33,745 nt of DNA. Origin: Emticicia sp. Lineage in GTDB: Bacteria > Bacteroidota > Bacteroidia > Cytophagales > Spirosomataceae. Positions 24,431 to 33,460 of the stretch are shown piece by piece (the stretch's first letter is position 1; each line of letters opens with the position of its first letter). Position numbers and translations under genes: made by a program. The notes beneath the pieces were generated by a model that saw only the letters and a list, made by a program, of their open reading frames with translations, ran no database searches and was not told the DNA's origin. The stretch lies in the NCBI GenBank assembly GCA_023254245.1, contig JALQYE010000001.1, positions 37,398 to 71,142 on the forward strand, read 5' to 3'.

Positions 24431-26089
24431 TTAGTACCCAGGGTTTTGTGCCATTTGTTTAGTTAAATTAGCATCAATAACAGTTTGTGGAATCGGTAGA
24501 ATAGTATCTCGCAAAGCTATTAATGAGCCAGCATTAATGTTATATTTTTTAGTTCGCTCAAACCATGTTTTAGTTCTGAGCAGGGTGTATCTTCTATGTT
24601 CTTCGGTTAATAATTCTCGTGAGCGTTCATCTAAGATAAAATCAAGTGTAACATCGGCAGCTGTAATAGGAGTTGCTTTTGCTCTATTTCTCAGCACATT
24701 AATAGTTGCGGCTGCTTCAGCTCGTTCTCCTAATTTGAATTGAGCTTCGGCCAACAATAAATAGGTTTCGGCTAAACGTAAATAGATAATATCATTGAAG
24801 TTGCTCGATTGTTGTAAATCTGATGGTACAGAAGGTGCCCAGTCCCACTTACGAGTATTTGGCCATGCTTGTGCAGTAGTTGCATTGGTTAGGGGTTCAT
24901 TCCCCGAAATATTGAGTTTAACGACATCACCCAATTTTGCACCTGTCGGTAACGATGCAGGGTTATTCATTGTCCAAGAAAGCCTTAACGCATACTCTGA
25001 CCCCCTTTCATCGGTTGGACCATAAACCGCAAGTGCATATTTGGTTATACCGAATCGGCCGATACCACGTCCGCCATTTTCAACTGAAAATGTAATGGGA
25101 GTTCGTCCTCCAACAGAAATTCTTTCATAACGATTTACCCACCAACGACGCATGATACAGTTTTCTCCTCCAGGTGATAGGTATTCATTTTGTAAAACGA
25201 ATAAAGCTTCGGTATTACCTTCACTCCTATTTGAGTTTCCATCAATAAACATATCAGTAAATGGTGTTCCAGGTAAATTTTTATTGACACCATAACGGGC
25301 AGTAACCAGTTTATATAAGCTATTATTGACGAGTGATTGAGCTTTTTGCTTAGCTTTTAGGTTATCGCCAGTTGTTAAATATAGTTCGGCTAAATAATGT
25401 GTAGCAACAGCTCTTGGAAATCTTGCGGCATTTGGCGGTGTCTCGGCAATATTTGCTTCAGCATATAAAAGGTCTTCTTCCATAGCTTTTCTAACGGTTG
25501 CCACAGGCGTACGTTCCCAATCAGTTTTGATTGAATTACCAGTCGATTCTGTCAAATTGAGTGGTACATCACCAAACAAAAATGTCAGGTGACGGTAAGC
25601 CCAAGCTCTTACGAGCTTAGCCTCTCCTACGATTTGTTTTTTTTCTGTTTCAGTCCATTTAATAGATGGATTTTCGGCTCTATCAATAATTGTGTTGGCG
25701 GCATTGATTGTTTGGTAAAGCCACTGCCAAACATTACTGATATAAGGTACAGCGGGGTTTAAGGTAACCCCAAAAGTATTGAATACACGCTCAGGTTGTT
25801 GCCCACCCGCAGGAAATGGACTGTAAGCATTATCTACACCAATGAATGCTGGTGTTATATACATATCATTAGTAGTATTAGCGTTGGGGCCTCCATCAAT
25901 TCCTCCTCTCTCTCGACGAATTAAATTGTATAATCCGTATAGACCAGACTCAAACCCTGCTTTGTTTACATATAGATTTTCAGGGGCAATAATATTTACA
26001 GGCTCTTCAACCAGAAAGTCTTCTTTGCAGCCAGTTGTTATTAATGTGCTTATTAAGGTTAGTATAAAAAGCTTTAGTATATTTTTCAT
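24431..26089 (-). CDS. susD-like: SusD/RagB-type surface glycan-binding lipoprotein (locus 2)
   Basis: Glycan-capture partner of the SusC-like transporter encoded 38 bp upstream. The 552-residue product starts MKNILKLFILTLISTLITTG before Cys21, a lipoprotein signal with KEDF after the cysteine, as is common for surface-exported lipoproteins of the phylum. Family features include GEAKLVRAWAYRHLTFLFGD in the TPR half, IYLRLAETYLLLAEAQFKLG, ERSRELLTEEHRRYTLLRTK and a final IPQTVIDANLTKQMAQNPGY. It is clearly different from the SusD of locus 1 in length and sequence, so the two loci probably capture different glycan ends or different glycans. Confidence 0.95.
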   Translation of the reverse strand: MKNILKLFILTLISTLITTGCKEDFLVEEPVNIIAPENLYVNKAGFESGLYGLYNLIRRERGGIDGGPNANTTNDMYITPAFIGVDNAYSPFPAGGQQPERVFNTFGVTLNPAVPYISNVWQWLYQTINAANTIIDRAENPSIKWTETEKKQIVGEAKLVRAWAYRHLTFLFGDVPLNLTESTGNSIKTDWERTPVATVRKAMEEDLLYAEANIAETPPNAARFPRAVATHYLAELYLTTGDNLKAKQKAQSLVNNSLYKLVTARYGVNKNLPGTPFTDMFIDGNSNRSEGNTEALFVLQNEYLSPGGENCIMRRWWVNRYERISVGGRTPITFSVENGGRGIGRFGITKYALAVYGPTDERGSEYALRLSWTMNNPASLPTGAKLGDVVKLNISGNEPLTNATTAQAWPNTRKWDWAPSVPSDLQQSSNFNDIIYLRLAETYLLLAEAQFKLGERAEAAATINVLRNRAKATPITAADVTLDFILDERSRELLTEEHRRYTLLRTKTWFERTKKYNINAGSLIALRDTILPIPQTVIDANLTKQMAQNPGY

Positions 26090-26127
26090 TGTTCTAATGT
26101 TTAAAGAGTAACCAATACTTGATTAAA

Positions 26128-29100
26128 TTACAAACCGAAGTTCATTCCGAATATCAATTCACGTTGTAGCGGAACGTCTAATTGGTTATTTATTTCGGGG
26201 TCAAGCCCTGTATATTTAGTAAAGGTTGCTAAGTTTCGACCAGTAATATAGAGCTTTAACTTGCTCAATTTCAGACGATTAAGTATTGAACTTGGTACTT
26301 GATAAGCCAGCGAAACATCTTTTAAACGTCCAAAGCTGGCATCTTCATAAAATCGGACATTGAATGTATTAGCCAAGGCATCATTGGCAAAATGAGTGCC
26401 TGTGGTATTTGTTGGTGACCACCAATCTTTTTTGGTGGTATTTCTACGAACATCGCCAAATACATCATCTTGCTCCAATGGGTTTTCTTTAGTTACCCCC
26501 CAAAGGCCATTGATGAATACCATCAAACTAAATCCTTTATAAGAAAAGGTATTTGAAAAGCCATATACTAATTTGGGGTCGCTGTATCCTAAAATAGTTC
26601 TGTCAAGTGTTGTACTAATTTTTTTATCACCATCAACATCTGCCACCTTTACGTAACCAAGTTTACTTGTGGGTTGAGCAGAAGCATCAATTTCACTTTG
26701 TGAAGTGAAGATTCCGCCATATTGTAATCCATAAATCGTACGGATGGGTTTTCCAATAAACCAACCATTGGCTACATCATCGCGTCCGTCGCCATAAAGG
26801 TCAACGATTCTGTTTTTATTATGCGAAAGGTTCAGATTGCTTGTCCACTTGAAATCATGGGCATTATAGTTTACTGAGGTGAGGCCTAACTCAATTCCCC
26901 TGTTTGCTGTTTTACCAATATTCTGTAAAATTCTATCAAAACCTTGTACTGAAGAAATAATTCGATTTAAGAGAAGGTCTTGGGTTTTACCAGAGTACAT
27001 ATCTAATGACCCCTGAATTCTGTTGTTGAAGAAGCCAAAGTCAAGACCAATTGTTCTCGAAGTGGTAGATTCCCAACCCAATTTTTCATTGGCTAATTTG
27101 TTTGGTAAATATCCTGTTAATACAGTTGTGCCATTAAGGTATTGACGAGTAGCTAATGTTGCCAAAGATTGATAGCTCGATACTGCCTGATTGCCGTTTA
27201 CTCCATAAGACCCTCTCAGTTTCAGATTACTTATAAACTTAACATTTTGCATGAAAGCCTCTTTTGAAAGATTCCAACCGAATGCTACGGATGGAAAAAT
27301 GCCGTATTTTGAATTTGTTCCAAAGCCCGAAAAGCCATCACGACGGGTCGTTAATGTTAATAAATATCTACTATCGTAGCTGTAATTGATACGTCCCATT
27401 TGCGAGAGTAAGTTCTGCTTATAATTCTCATGTGAGGGTGTAAGTAAGGTTGCGGCGTTCATTTGATAGTTTGTTAAGACATCATTTGGAAACCCAACAC
27501 CCCTGAGTTGGTCTCGGTCGTAATCTTGACTCTGCGAACTATACAGAGCAGTGATATTGATACTATGCTTGCCAAAATCTTTTACATAAGAGAGAATGTT
27601 TTCAGCCGTAAGATTTCTTGCAATAGAGTTGAAATTTGTTGCACTGCCTTTGTTTTCAAAACCTACAGCCGTACCCACTCCATAATAGGTTTTTCTTATA
27701 TTATTATCGTATTCAACCCCAGTATTTAGCTTATACGAAAGCCCTTTTATGAAAGGAAAATCAATCTTGATATTATTGGCACTAAACACTCGATAACCAT
27801 TATCTTTATTGAGAGCAATCGTTTCACCGAGCGGATTGCCAGCTGTGTTGTATTCAGGCCAAGCATAAACGGTTGGAGTGCCATCTTCATTGAAGGCTGT
27901 TGTTAAAGGGTTCATTACGTTTGCTCCGAATTGACCCGCAAAATCTGCTGGACGACCGCTTCTATCTTGAAACGAAAATTGTGTAGATGAACCGATAGTA
28001 AGCCACGGAGTTACTTTAATATCAATATTTGGTCGAATTGAGTATCTTTTAAATTGGTCGTTGATTGCAATTCCTTGCACGTCAAGATATGTACCGCCCA
28101 AATAAAATGATATTTTATCAGTGCCACCAGCCACCGATATTGTATGTTGTGACCTCGAACCTTGTTGGGTGGCTAAATCGTACCAATTGACAGCCTTGCC
28201 AGCATCATAAATTGCTTGTTCTGAAGGGGTTATAGAGTTGGCTGGTATATTTAATCTGCTCTTTTTGAAGTCATAAAACTCTGCACCTGTCATCAGATTT
28301 GGTTTATTAGCAATATTTTGGACACCATAAAATCCATCATAGGTAATATTTAGCTTACCCCTTTTGCCTTGCTTTGATGTCACTAAAATTACTCCATTTG
28401 AAGCTCTTGCTCCATAAATTGCCGCCGCCGAAGCGTCTTTCAGTACTTCAATAGACTCAATATCATTTGGGTTAATTTCTGAAATACCTCCTGTATATGG
28501 TATTCCATCCCAGATAATCAATGGGCTTGTGCTGGCACTAATTGAGTTTCGGCCTCTTATTAAAATAGTATTGTCATTCCCTTCTGCACCCCCACTGTTG
28601 GTATTAATTTGTAATCCAGGGATAGCTCCTTGTAATGCTTGTGCAATATTGGTATTGGGAAGTTGCTCTAATCGTTCTCTTGAAACAGATGCCACCGAAC
28701 CAGTCACATCGCTTTTCTTTTGTGTACCATAACCTACCACAACTACTTCATCAAGTGCCTTGGTGTCGATTTTTAGGCTAACGTTAATCTTTGTTTGGTT
28801 GCTAACCATAATTTCTTGTTGCTCATATCCTACAAAGCTGAAGACTAAAATAGTTTTTTCGTCGGGTACACTTAATTTAAAATCGCCATTACCATCGGTT
28901 ACAGTACCGCTTGGAGTACCTTTAATCGTTACACTTACTCCTGGTAATGCCTCTTTATTTCCAGAATCTGTAACTTTTCCAGAAACTGTTTTTTCTACAA
29001 TGATACTTTTCTGTGTACTTTGTGGAGCTAAAATTCCAACGGTTACGTTTTTTTCAGAAGTTTGTTGCTGAATAGTTGATGGGTCTGAAATGACATTTTC

Positions 29101-29484
29101 TTGAGTCTTGGTATCAATTAATGCAGTTTTCTTGATTTTCTTCTCATTCATTACCAAAAAAGCCCCATCTTTTACTTTTTTGAATCGTAAACCAAAGGGT
29201 GTCAATATATTCTCTAAATTCTTCTCAATTTTAGAGTCAAAGTTTAATAAATTGCTCTGCACTAATAATCCAGATACTACCTTATCTTCAAATAAAATAT
29301 CAATTTTGTAATGTGATTTTAGGTTACTCAAGGCATCTTTGAGAGAAATCATCGTTGATTTCTCCAAACGTGGACCTTGTTGTTTGGCATAAGCCATCAT
29401 CTGAGCAGTGCTGGTGTTTTCCCAAATAAACAGCATTGTCAGGATAAAGAATGTCTTACAGACTAAAGATAATTTTTGTTGCAT
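26128..29484 (-). CDS. susC-like: SusC/RagA-type TonB-dependent transporter with STN domain (locus 2)
   Basis: Outer-membrane oligosaccharide importer of locus 2. The ATG at 29484 was chosen (1118 residues) because it starts the signal peptide (MQQKLSLVCKTFFILTMLFI, cleavage near STAQ). An earlier in-frame ATG at 29529 overlaps the end of fecR and adds a leader without signal features. An STN (secretin/TonB short N-terminal) domain spans about 45-120 (ISLKDALSNLKSHYKIDILF through GLRFKKVKDGAFLV). Then come a carboxypeptidase-regulatory-like domain (VSGKVTDSGNKEALPGVSVT), the VVVVGYGTQKKSDVTGSV motif, the plug with ASAAAIYGARASNGVI, and the barrel ending GMNFGL. The STN domain fits signalling to the FecR-like protein encoded 25 bp upstream. 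Confidence 0.95.
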   Translation of the reverse strand: MQQKLSLVCKTFFILTMLFIWENTSTAQMMAYAKQQGPRLEKSTMISLKDALSNLKSHYKIDILFEDKVVSGLLVQSNLLNFDSKIEKNLENILTPFGLRFKKVKDGAFLVMNEKKIKKTALIDTKTQENVISDPSTIQQQTSEKNVTVGILAPQSTQKSIIVEKTVSGKVTDSGNKEALPGVSVTIKGTPSGTVTDGNGDFKLSVPDEKTILVFSFVGYEQQEIMVSNQTKINVSLKIDTKALDEVVVVGYGTQKKSDVTGSVASVSRERLEQLPNTNIAQALQGAIPGLQINTNSGGAEGNDNTILIRGRNSISASTSPLIIWDGIPYTGGISEINPNDIESIEVLKDASAAAIYGARASNGVILVTSKQGKRGKLNITYDGFYGVQNIANKPNLMTGAEFYDFKKSRLNIPANSITPSEQAIYDAGKAVNWYDLATQQGSRSQHTISVAGGTDKISFYLGGTYLDVQGIAINDQFKRYSIRPNIDIKVTPWLTIGSSTQFSFQDRSGRPADFAGQFGANVMNPLTTAFNEDGTPTVYAWPEYNTAGNPLGETIALNKDNGYRVFSANNIKIDFPFIKGLSYKLNTGVEYDNNIRKTYYGVGTAVGFENKGSATNFNSIARNLTAENILSYVKDFGKHSINITALYSSQSQDYDRDQLRGVGFPNDVLTNYQMNAATLLTPSHENYKQNLLSQMGRINYSYDSRYLLTLTTRRDGFSGFGTNSKYGIFPSVAFGWNLSKEAFMQNVKFISNLKLRGSYGVNGNQAVSSYQSLATLATRQYLNGTTVLTGYLPNKLANEKLGWESTTSRTIGLDFGFFNNRIQGSLDMYSGKTQDLLLNRIISSVQGFDRILQNIGKTANRGIELGLTSVNYNAHDFKWTSNLNLSHNKNRIVDLYGDGRDDVANGWFIGKPIRTIYGLQYGGIFTSQSEIDASAQPTSKLGYVKVADVDGDKKISTTLDRTILGYSDPKLVYGFSNTFSYKGFSLMVFINGLWGVTKENPLEQDDVFGDVRRNTTKKDWWSPTNTTGTHFANDALANTFNVRFYEDASFGRLKDVSLAYQVPSSILNRLKLSKLKLYITGRNLATFTKYTGLDPEINNQLDVPLQRELIFGMNFGL

Positions 29485-29509
29485 AATTATTCTATAATAA
29501 GTGGTTGGT

Positions 29510-30505
29510 TTATTCAAAAAACGTAACATTATTGTTTTGTCGATTGTAATTGATTTCTAATAATTCGGCAATAACTTGTAGTAATTCATCGGCATTTTCG
29601 GCATGAAAAGTGCCACTGATGGTTCGTTTTGTTAATGATTCCTCCTTGAATTCGACTTTTATTCCGAAGCTTTCTTGAATCATCATTGCTACTTCTTGGA
29701 GTGAAGTTTCATCAAACACATAACGATTTTCTCGCCATGCCGAAAAAGCTTGTGGCTGCGTAACTTCTTGTATATTAGCCTTACCTTTTGGGTCGATTAT
29801 TACTAAATCACCAGGTTTCATGGTTAACCTTTTTGTGATTTTTCCTTCTAAATAATTCAATTGAATTTTTCCTTTGTTCAATACCACTTTTGCATCTTTG
29901 TAGCGTGTATTAACATTAAATTCTGTTCCTAATACTTCTATTTCAAAGTTTTTACTTGTTTTTACTATAAATCTTTGATGGTCAACAGTATGTTTTATCG
30001 AAAAACTTGCCTCTCCAAGGAGGTACACTTCTCGTGTACGATTTCCGAATCCAAAACGAGGTACCTTCAATGAGGAATTTGCATTGAGCGATACTAAACT
30101 TCCATCTAAAAGCTCAATGGTTTCAATTTTACCGTAGGCTGTCTGGTAATTTTTATAAAAAATATAATCTTTACCTAAAAATAAACTTGTCGAAAACACC
30201 ACAATCAATGCGGCAGCTATCAAAAACCAGTTTTTGCTGATGAATAAAAAATTCTGGGCCTTTTGTTTATTCTCAACGATAAATATTTGTTCCGACTGGT
30301 CTATTTTTTTCAATGATTTTTCAAGGGCATCTTCTGTATCTGGTAGTATTTGGATGAATAGGTTTTCCCATTCATCAAGCCACTCATAATACAATTCCTT
30401 GTTGTTGGGTTCTTGAATCCAAGCCTCGATTAATTTCTTTTGAAGTGGCGTAGCCCGACCTGCAAAATTTTCAAATAATATATTTTTATTGACTGATTTA
30501 TTCAT
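29510..30505 (-). CDS. fecR-like: FecR-type anti-sigma factor
   Basis: Inner-membrane anti-sigma factor that would hold the ECF sigma factor until SusC (through its STN domain) reports ligand. The start at 30505 (331 residues) was preferred over an in-frame ATG at 30538, because ILFENFAGRATPLQKKLIEAW then lies near the N-terminus as usual for the family. A single membrane segment, NWFLIAAALIVVFSTSLFLG, lies at about residues 92-111. The periplasmic FecR domain follows (IETIELLDGSLVSLNANSSL, then REVYLLGEASFSIKH and FEIEVLGTEFNV). The C-terminal DUF4974-like part has RYVFDETSLQEVAMMIQESF. It lies 51 bp after the sigma gene and 25 bp before susC, which suggests one transcript. Confidence 0.93.
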   Translation of the reverse strand: MNKSVNKNILFENFAGRATPLQKKLIEAWIQEPNNKELYYEWLDEWENLFIQILPDTEDALEKSLKKIDQSEQIFIVENKQKAQNFLFISKNWFLIAAALIVVFSTSLFLGKDYIFYKNYQTAYGKIETIELLDGSLVSLNANSSLKVPRFGFGNRTREVYLLGEASFSIKHTVDHQRFIVKTSKNFEIEVLGTEFNVNTRYKDAKVVLNKGKIQLNYLEGKITKRLTMKPGDLVIIDPKGKANIQEVTQPQAFSAWRENRYVFDETSLQEVAMMIQESFGIKVEFKEESLTKRTISGTFHAENADELLQVIAELLEINYNRQNNNVTFFE

Positions 30506-30556
30506 TTTAGTCGATGTTAAAAAAGAATGTATTGACAACTAATGAGTTTATTCGCT

Positions 30557-31183
30557 TTAGTATCCATCTAAAGCGTTTCGCATCTGTGAAAGTGCTTTCA
30601 TTAGGTGGGCTTCAACCGTTTTTAGTGCAATTTCCAACTCTTCCGCAATTTCTCGATTCTTCTTATTCTCGAAACGACTCATTAAAAATACTCTTTGGCA
30701 CTGTGGCGGTAGAGCAGTTATACTATTTTCAATCTTCTGAATAAGTTCGTCGTATTGAAGCATGGCTTGTGGTGTTTCTTCAAATACTTGATTGAGATTC
30801 TGCTCAGGTATTGTGTCGATATTTGAATCTTTTCTAAACTCCCACTGCAAATAATTGAATGCCCGATTTCGTACTGATGAATATAAATAAGCCCTAAAAG
30901 AAGTCGTTATTTGCTCATGGATTTTGTTTTTCCAGAAAATCAGAAATACATCCCCTACTATGTCTTCCGCTACTTCCTTTGAGTAAACAAATCTAACGGC
31001 ATGACTACACAAGGCACGATAGTACCTTCGGAAAAGCAATTCATAGCCTTTTTTTGCATTTTCTTTAAAAGTTTGACGAATAAAAACTTCAGAGTCTAAC
31101 GTTTTGATATCGTCTGAATCTTCGCTTAAAATCCGCAATGGCGTTTCAATATTTTTAGGTTGTCTTTCTGTTTTTTCGGTCAT
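30557..31183 (-). CDS. ECF RNA polymerase sigma factor (FecI-like, Bacteroidota expansion family)
   Basis: Sigma factor that would direct transcription of the locus 2 susCD genes once released by the FecR-like protein. The 208 residues include region 2 (about 47-113; YELLFRRYYRALCSHAVRFV, then AEDIVGDVFLIFWKN) and region 4 (about 150-200; LPPQCQRVFLMSRFENKKN, then REIAEELEIALKTVEAHLMK). The latter contains the DNA-binding helix-turn-helix. The N-terminal 30 residues are an extension with no recognised domain. It is the first gene of the minus-strand locus. No clear -7 box was found upstream of it. Confidence 0.93.
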   Translation of the reverse strand: MTEKTERQPKNIETPLRILSEDSDDIKTLDSEVFIRQTFKENAKKGYELLFRRYYRALCSHAVRFVYSKEVAEDIVGDVFLIFWKNKIHEQITTSFRAYLYSSVRNRAFNYLQWEFRKDSNIDTIPEQNLNQVFEETPQAMLQYDELIQKIENSITALPPQCQRVFLMSRFENKKNREIAEELEIALKTVEAHLMKALSQMRNALDGY

Positions 31184-31504
31184 GATTGTTTACCTATCTA
31201 ATCAAGAAGACAAGAATATTTGATTTTACCCTTAGTTCAGTGCAAAAAAATATTGTCTTTTTTATAAAATATAAATTGAATAGATACTACAACTTGTTTT
31301 TTGATGAATAGTTTTAATTGATTGTATTTGAGAAAATGGTTTCGGTGAAGTGGAGACAGTGAAGTAGGGAATAAGCCTCAGTAGTGTATGCTTGGAAATG
31401 TTTGATTGGCGGGAGAGATAAAAAAGTACTTCATGACTACATCATACTTATTTCGATGAGTCGTTTTTGGATGATACTTCAATACTGTAAAGGGTCTGTT
31501 GAAG
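31184..31504. other. Intergenic region between the sigma gene and rep
   Basis: No gene or gene remnant was recognised in these 321 bp. It should hold the promoter of the sigma/fecR/susCD locus, but no exact TAnnTTTG box reads toward 31183. Near the rep stop, ACTTCAA (31476-31482) and TTGAAGT (31499-31505) could form a weak 7-bp hairpin that might end the rep transcript. Confidence 0.4.
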
Positions 31505-32839
31505 TTATTTTTCGAGTTGTTTTAATCGTTTAATCATGTTATCGTATTCGATAAATGCGTGCGGAAATGCCTGATGTATGAGGCCTTTCATTGCCCCTCC
31601 TACCATTGGGTCTTTGAGGTTTTGTTCGAAGGACAGATTCGGATTATAAAATTTTGCAAACAAACCACTTTGCAAATTAATAATTATTTGATTTTTAAGA
31701 TTCTTGTCTTTGTGAAGTAAATCGTCGCATATTTCATTGAAAATTAAATTACTTGCTAATTTAAGTTGGGCTATTTCATTGGTAACTTCTTGATTTTCAC
31801 TACTAATAACGGGTAATGTTTTTATTTCGGTCTTATTTTCTGCTGATTGATTAATCTCTGTCCGTACCATTTTTTGCAGGTATTTTACAATATCGTTCAC
31901 TTTTCCTTGCTTGTGTTGTGATAATGCATAGTTTACACCTGTTTCAATCTGCTCAAATGGAATTTCGTTAAACCAATTCTCGACAATTTCAGCTGATATG
32001 AATTCTTTGACTTTACTATAAATCTTATTAAATTTTGGATGTACGGCCTTGACTGTTTGCTTTTTAAGTCTTGGCTCTTTTTTTGAATTTTTATTGTTTC
32101 TGAAAATCAGGAAAATAATCGATACAATTTTACGACTCGATTTTTCTTCTTCAATCTCAAATCTAATATCCGTTTCTGACTCTAAATCTTTCTGTGCCTT
32201 CAAGATTATTTTATTCTTGAAATGTCCGTATAATTGATATTCCCCTTCTTCAATTCCAAGCACTTTTTTTAATTCATCAATGCTAAATTTACGCTTTGCA
32301 TATCCCTGCTTTGACTCATCAATCATACCCTCGTATTGTTTCAACAATTCGTAAATTCTGATAGAGTAAACACTTGTGAGCTTCAAAATATTTCTGACAT
32401 CATACGTCAAATACTTTTCTTTTAAATCAAGCAGGTGGCGTCTGAGTTCGGGGTCAAATTTCAGAATAATATCTGTTCCTTCGTTTTCATCTACGAAGCT
32501 CTCAGTCGAACTAATTAGGTTTGCTTTTATACGTTTCTTTCGCCCTTCCTCATCAATTCTTTCGATTTCAACCTGTTTAGTCAATAGTTTTTCGGCTCCT
32601 TCTTTAATAGATTTGTAAATTGAGCCATTATCATACAAACCAAAATCGTGTATGATTTCGGTTGAATTTATTCGGTATTGAGCAAAATCTTGGTCTTCTG
32701 GACGTATTAGAGTAAGCATTTTTACGAAAACTCTCATTTCCCAAATATCAAACTTATAGCGTGCCTCTACTAACTTATTCGATTTTCTAATAAGTTTTAT
32801 TTGGTTGGCTACATTTTCTGAGAGCTTCGTTTTTCGCAT
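31505..32839 (-). CDS. rep: Replication initiator, Rep_3/RepB family
   Basis: Plasmid replication protein that binds the iterons upstream of its gene and opens the origin. The 444 residues begin with the family pattern SNKLVEARYKFDIWEMRVFV, then LIRPEDQDFAQYRINSTEII (winged helix 1, about 20-130). Winged helix 2 (about 150-245) has VYSIRIYELLKQYEG, KFSIDELKKVLGIEEGEYQL and HFKNKIILKAQKDL, the DNA-contacting part. Residues about 255-444 are a charged, helical extension of unknown role. The gene is preceded by a -7 box, a likely operator and nine iterons, in the order expected for iteron plasmids that limit their own copy number. Confidence 0.93.
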   Translation of the reverse strand: MRKTKLSENVANQIKLIRKSNKLVEARYKFDIWEMRVFVKMLTLIRPEDQDFAQYRINSTEIIHDFGLYDNGSIYKSIKEGAEKLLTKQVEIERIDEEGRKKRIKANLISSTESFVDENEGTDIILKFDPELRRHLLDLKEKYLTYDVRNILKLTSVYSIRIYELLKQYEGMIDESKQGYAKRKFSIDELKKVLGIEEGEYQLYGHFKNKIILKAQKDLESETDIRFEIEEEKSSRKIVSIIFLIFRNNKNSKKEPRLKKQTVKAVHPKFNKIYSKVKEFISAEIVENWFNEIPFEQIETGVNYALSQHKQGKVNDIVKYLQKMVRTEINQSAENKTEIKTLPVISSENQEVTNEIAQLKLASNLIFNEICDDLLHKDKNLKNQIIINLQSGLFAKFYNPNLSFEQNLKDPMVGGAMKGLIHQAFPHAFIEYDNMIKRLKQLEK

Positions 32840-32864
32840 TTTATATATTTTTATTACTTCCTTA

Positions 32865-32872
32865 CAAAGCTA
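32865..32872 (-). promoter_or_regulatory. -7 element of the rep promoter
   Basis: The minus strand reads TAGCTTTG, an exact TAnnTTTG match, about 26 bp before the rep ATG. A T-rich stretch stands in for the -33 box. The inverted repeat at 32877-32904 ends 4 bp upstream of it. Confidence 0.55.
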
Positions 32873-32876
32873 ATAA

Positions 32877-32904
32877 ATATCACTTAAAAAAACATAAGTG
32901 ATAT
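32877..32904. promoter_or_regulatory. Candidate Rep autoregulation operator (inverted repeat)
   Basis: ATATCACTT (32877-32885) and AAGTGATAT (32896-32904) form a perfect 9-bp inverted repeat with a 10-nt spacer. A further GATAT...ATATC pair lies at 32900-32914. The arm contains AGTGATA, which is also the core of several iterons. It covers the rep promoter between the -33 and -7 regions. In known iteron plasmids Rep dimers repress their gene through such inverted half-iterons. Assignment by analogy. Confidence 0.6.
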
Positions 32905-32928
32905 AAAAAATATCATACGCTTTCTATC

Positions 32929-33230
32929 CGACATATTGGTGATAGTTAGCGATATTTTGGTGATAGTTAGGGTAAAAATAATCTTGAATTTTTCATAAAA
33001 AATGTCTATTAATGTAATAAAAAACGAATAAAAATGTAATTAAAACGAAAACGACATTTTAGTGATAGTTAACGATATTTTAGTGATAGTTAGAACGATA
33101 TTTTTATGCCATAATTATGGTATCGACATTTTGGTGATAGTTAACGATATTTTGGTGATAGTTAGAACGATATTTTAGTGATAGTTAACGACATTTTGGT
33201 GATAGTTAACGACATTTTGGTGATAGTTAA
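32929..33230 (+). repeat. Origin iterons: nine copies of a 21-bp direct repeat
   Basis: Each unit begins CGAYATTTT (CGACATATT in the first copy), followed by A or G, and contains GTGATAGTTA. Copies start at 32929, 32950, 33052, 33073, 33124, 33145, 33168, 33189 and 33210. They fall in three groups (2, 2 and 5). Units abut head to tail, except for a 2-bp gap before 33168. A degenerate partial unit begins near 33096. Between the first two groups lies an AT-rich stretch (32971-33051), a fitting unwinding region. A 12-bp palindrome CCATAATTATGG (33109-33120) sits between groups two and three. Together with rep this is the replication origin (oriV). Confidence 0.93.
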
Positions 33231-33316
33231 GCCTGTAAACTTTTGATTATCAGTACTTTGCGATAACTGAAAATACATAAAATACTATAAAATAAAAAAA
33301 CAAACATAAGTTTTGT

Positions 33317-33347
33317 TTAATACTAAAATGATTAGTATTAATTTTTT
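33317..33347 (+). terminator. Hairpin with T run beside the origin
   Basis: TTAATACTAA (33317-33326) and TTAGTATTAA (33332-33341) pair over 10 bp around 5 nt, followed by six T. It looks like an intrinsic terminator on the plus strand, but no plus-strand gene leads into it. It could insulate the origin or be a structural origin element. Confidence 0.45.
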
Positions 33348-33460
33348 AATCATTAAGCTATGGTTCCAAACAAAATATTATTTTGTGTAAACTTGAAGAG
33401 TGTTGTTGAGTGTAGTTTTTGAAGAAAAATAGGGTTTACTTGTAGAAGAGAAAACTGCTA

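Noticed and set aside
29485-29529. Longer start for the second SusC
   Set aside because: It overlaps the fecR end and puts 15 polar residues before the signal peptide at 29484.
31184-31300. Promoter for the ECF sigma gene
   Set aside because: No exact TAnnTTTG box with a suitable -33 was found; T-rich near matches were judged too weak.
32929-33230. CRISPR array reading of the 21-bp repeats
   Set aside because: The repeats abut head to tail without unique spacers of even size, and they sit upstream of a rep gene; iterons explain them.
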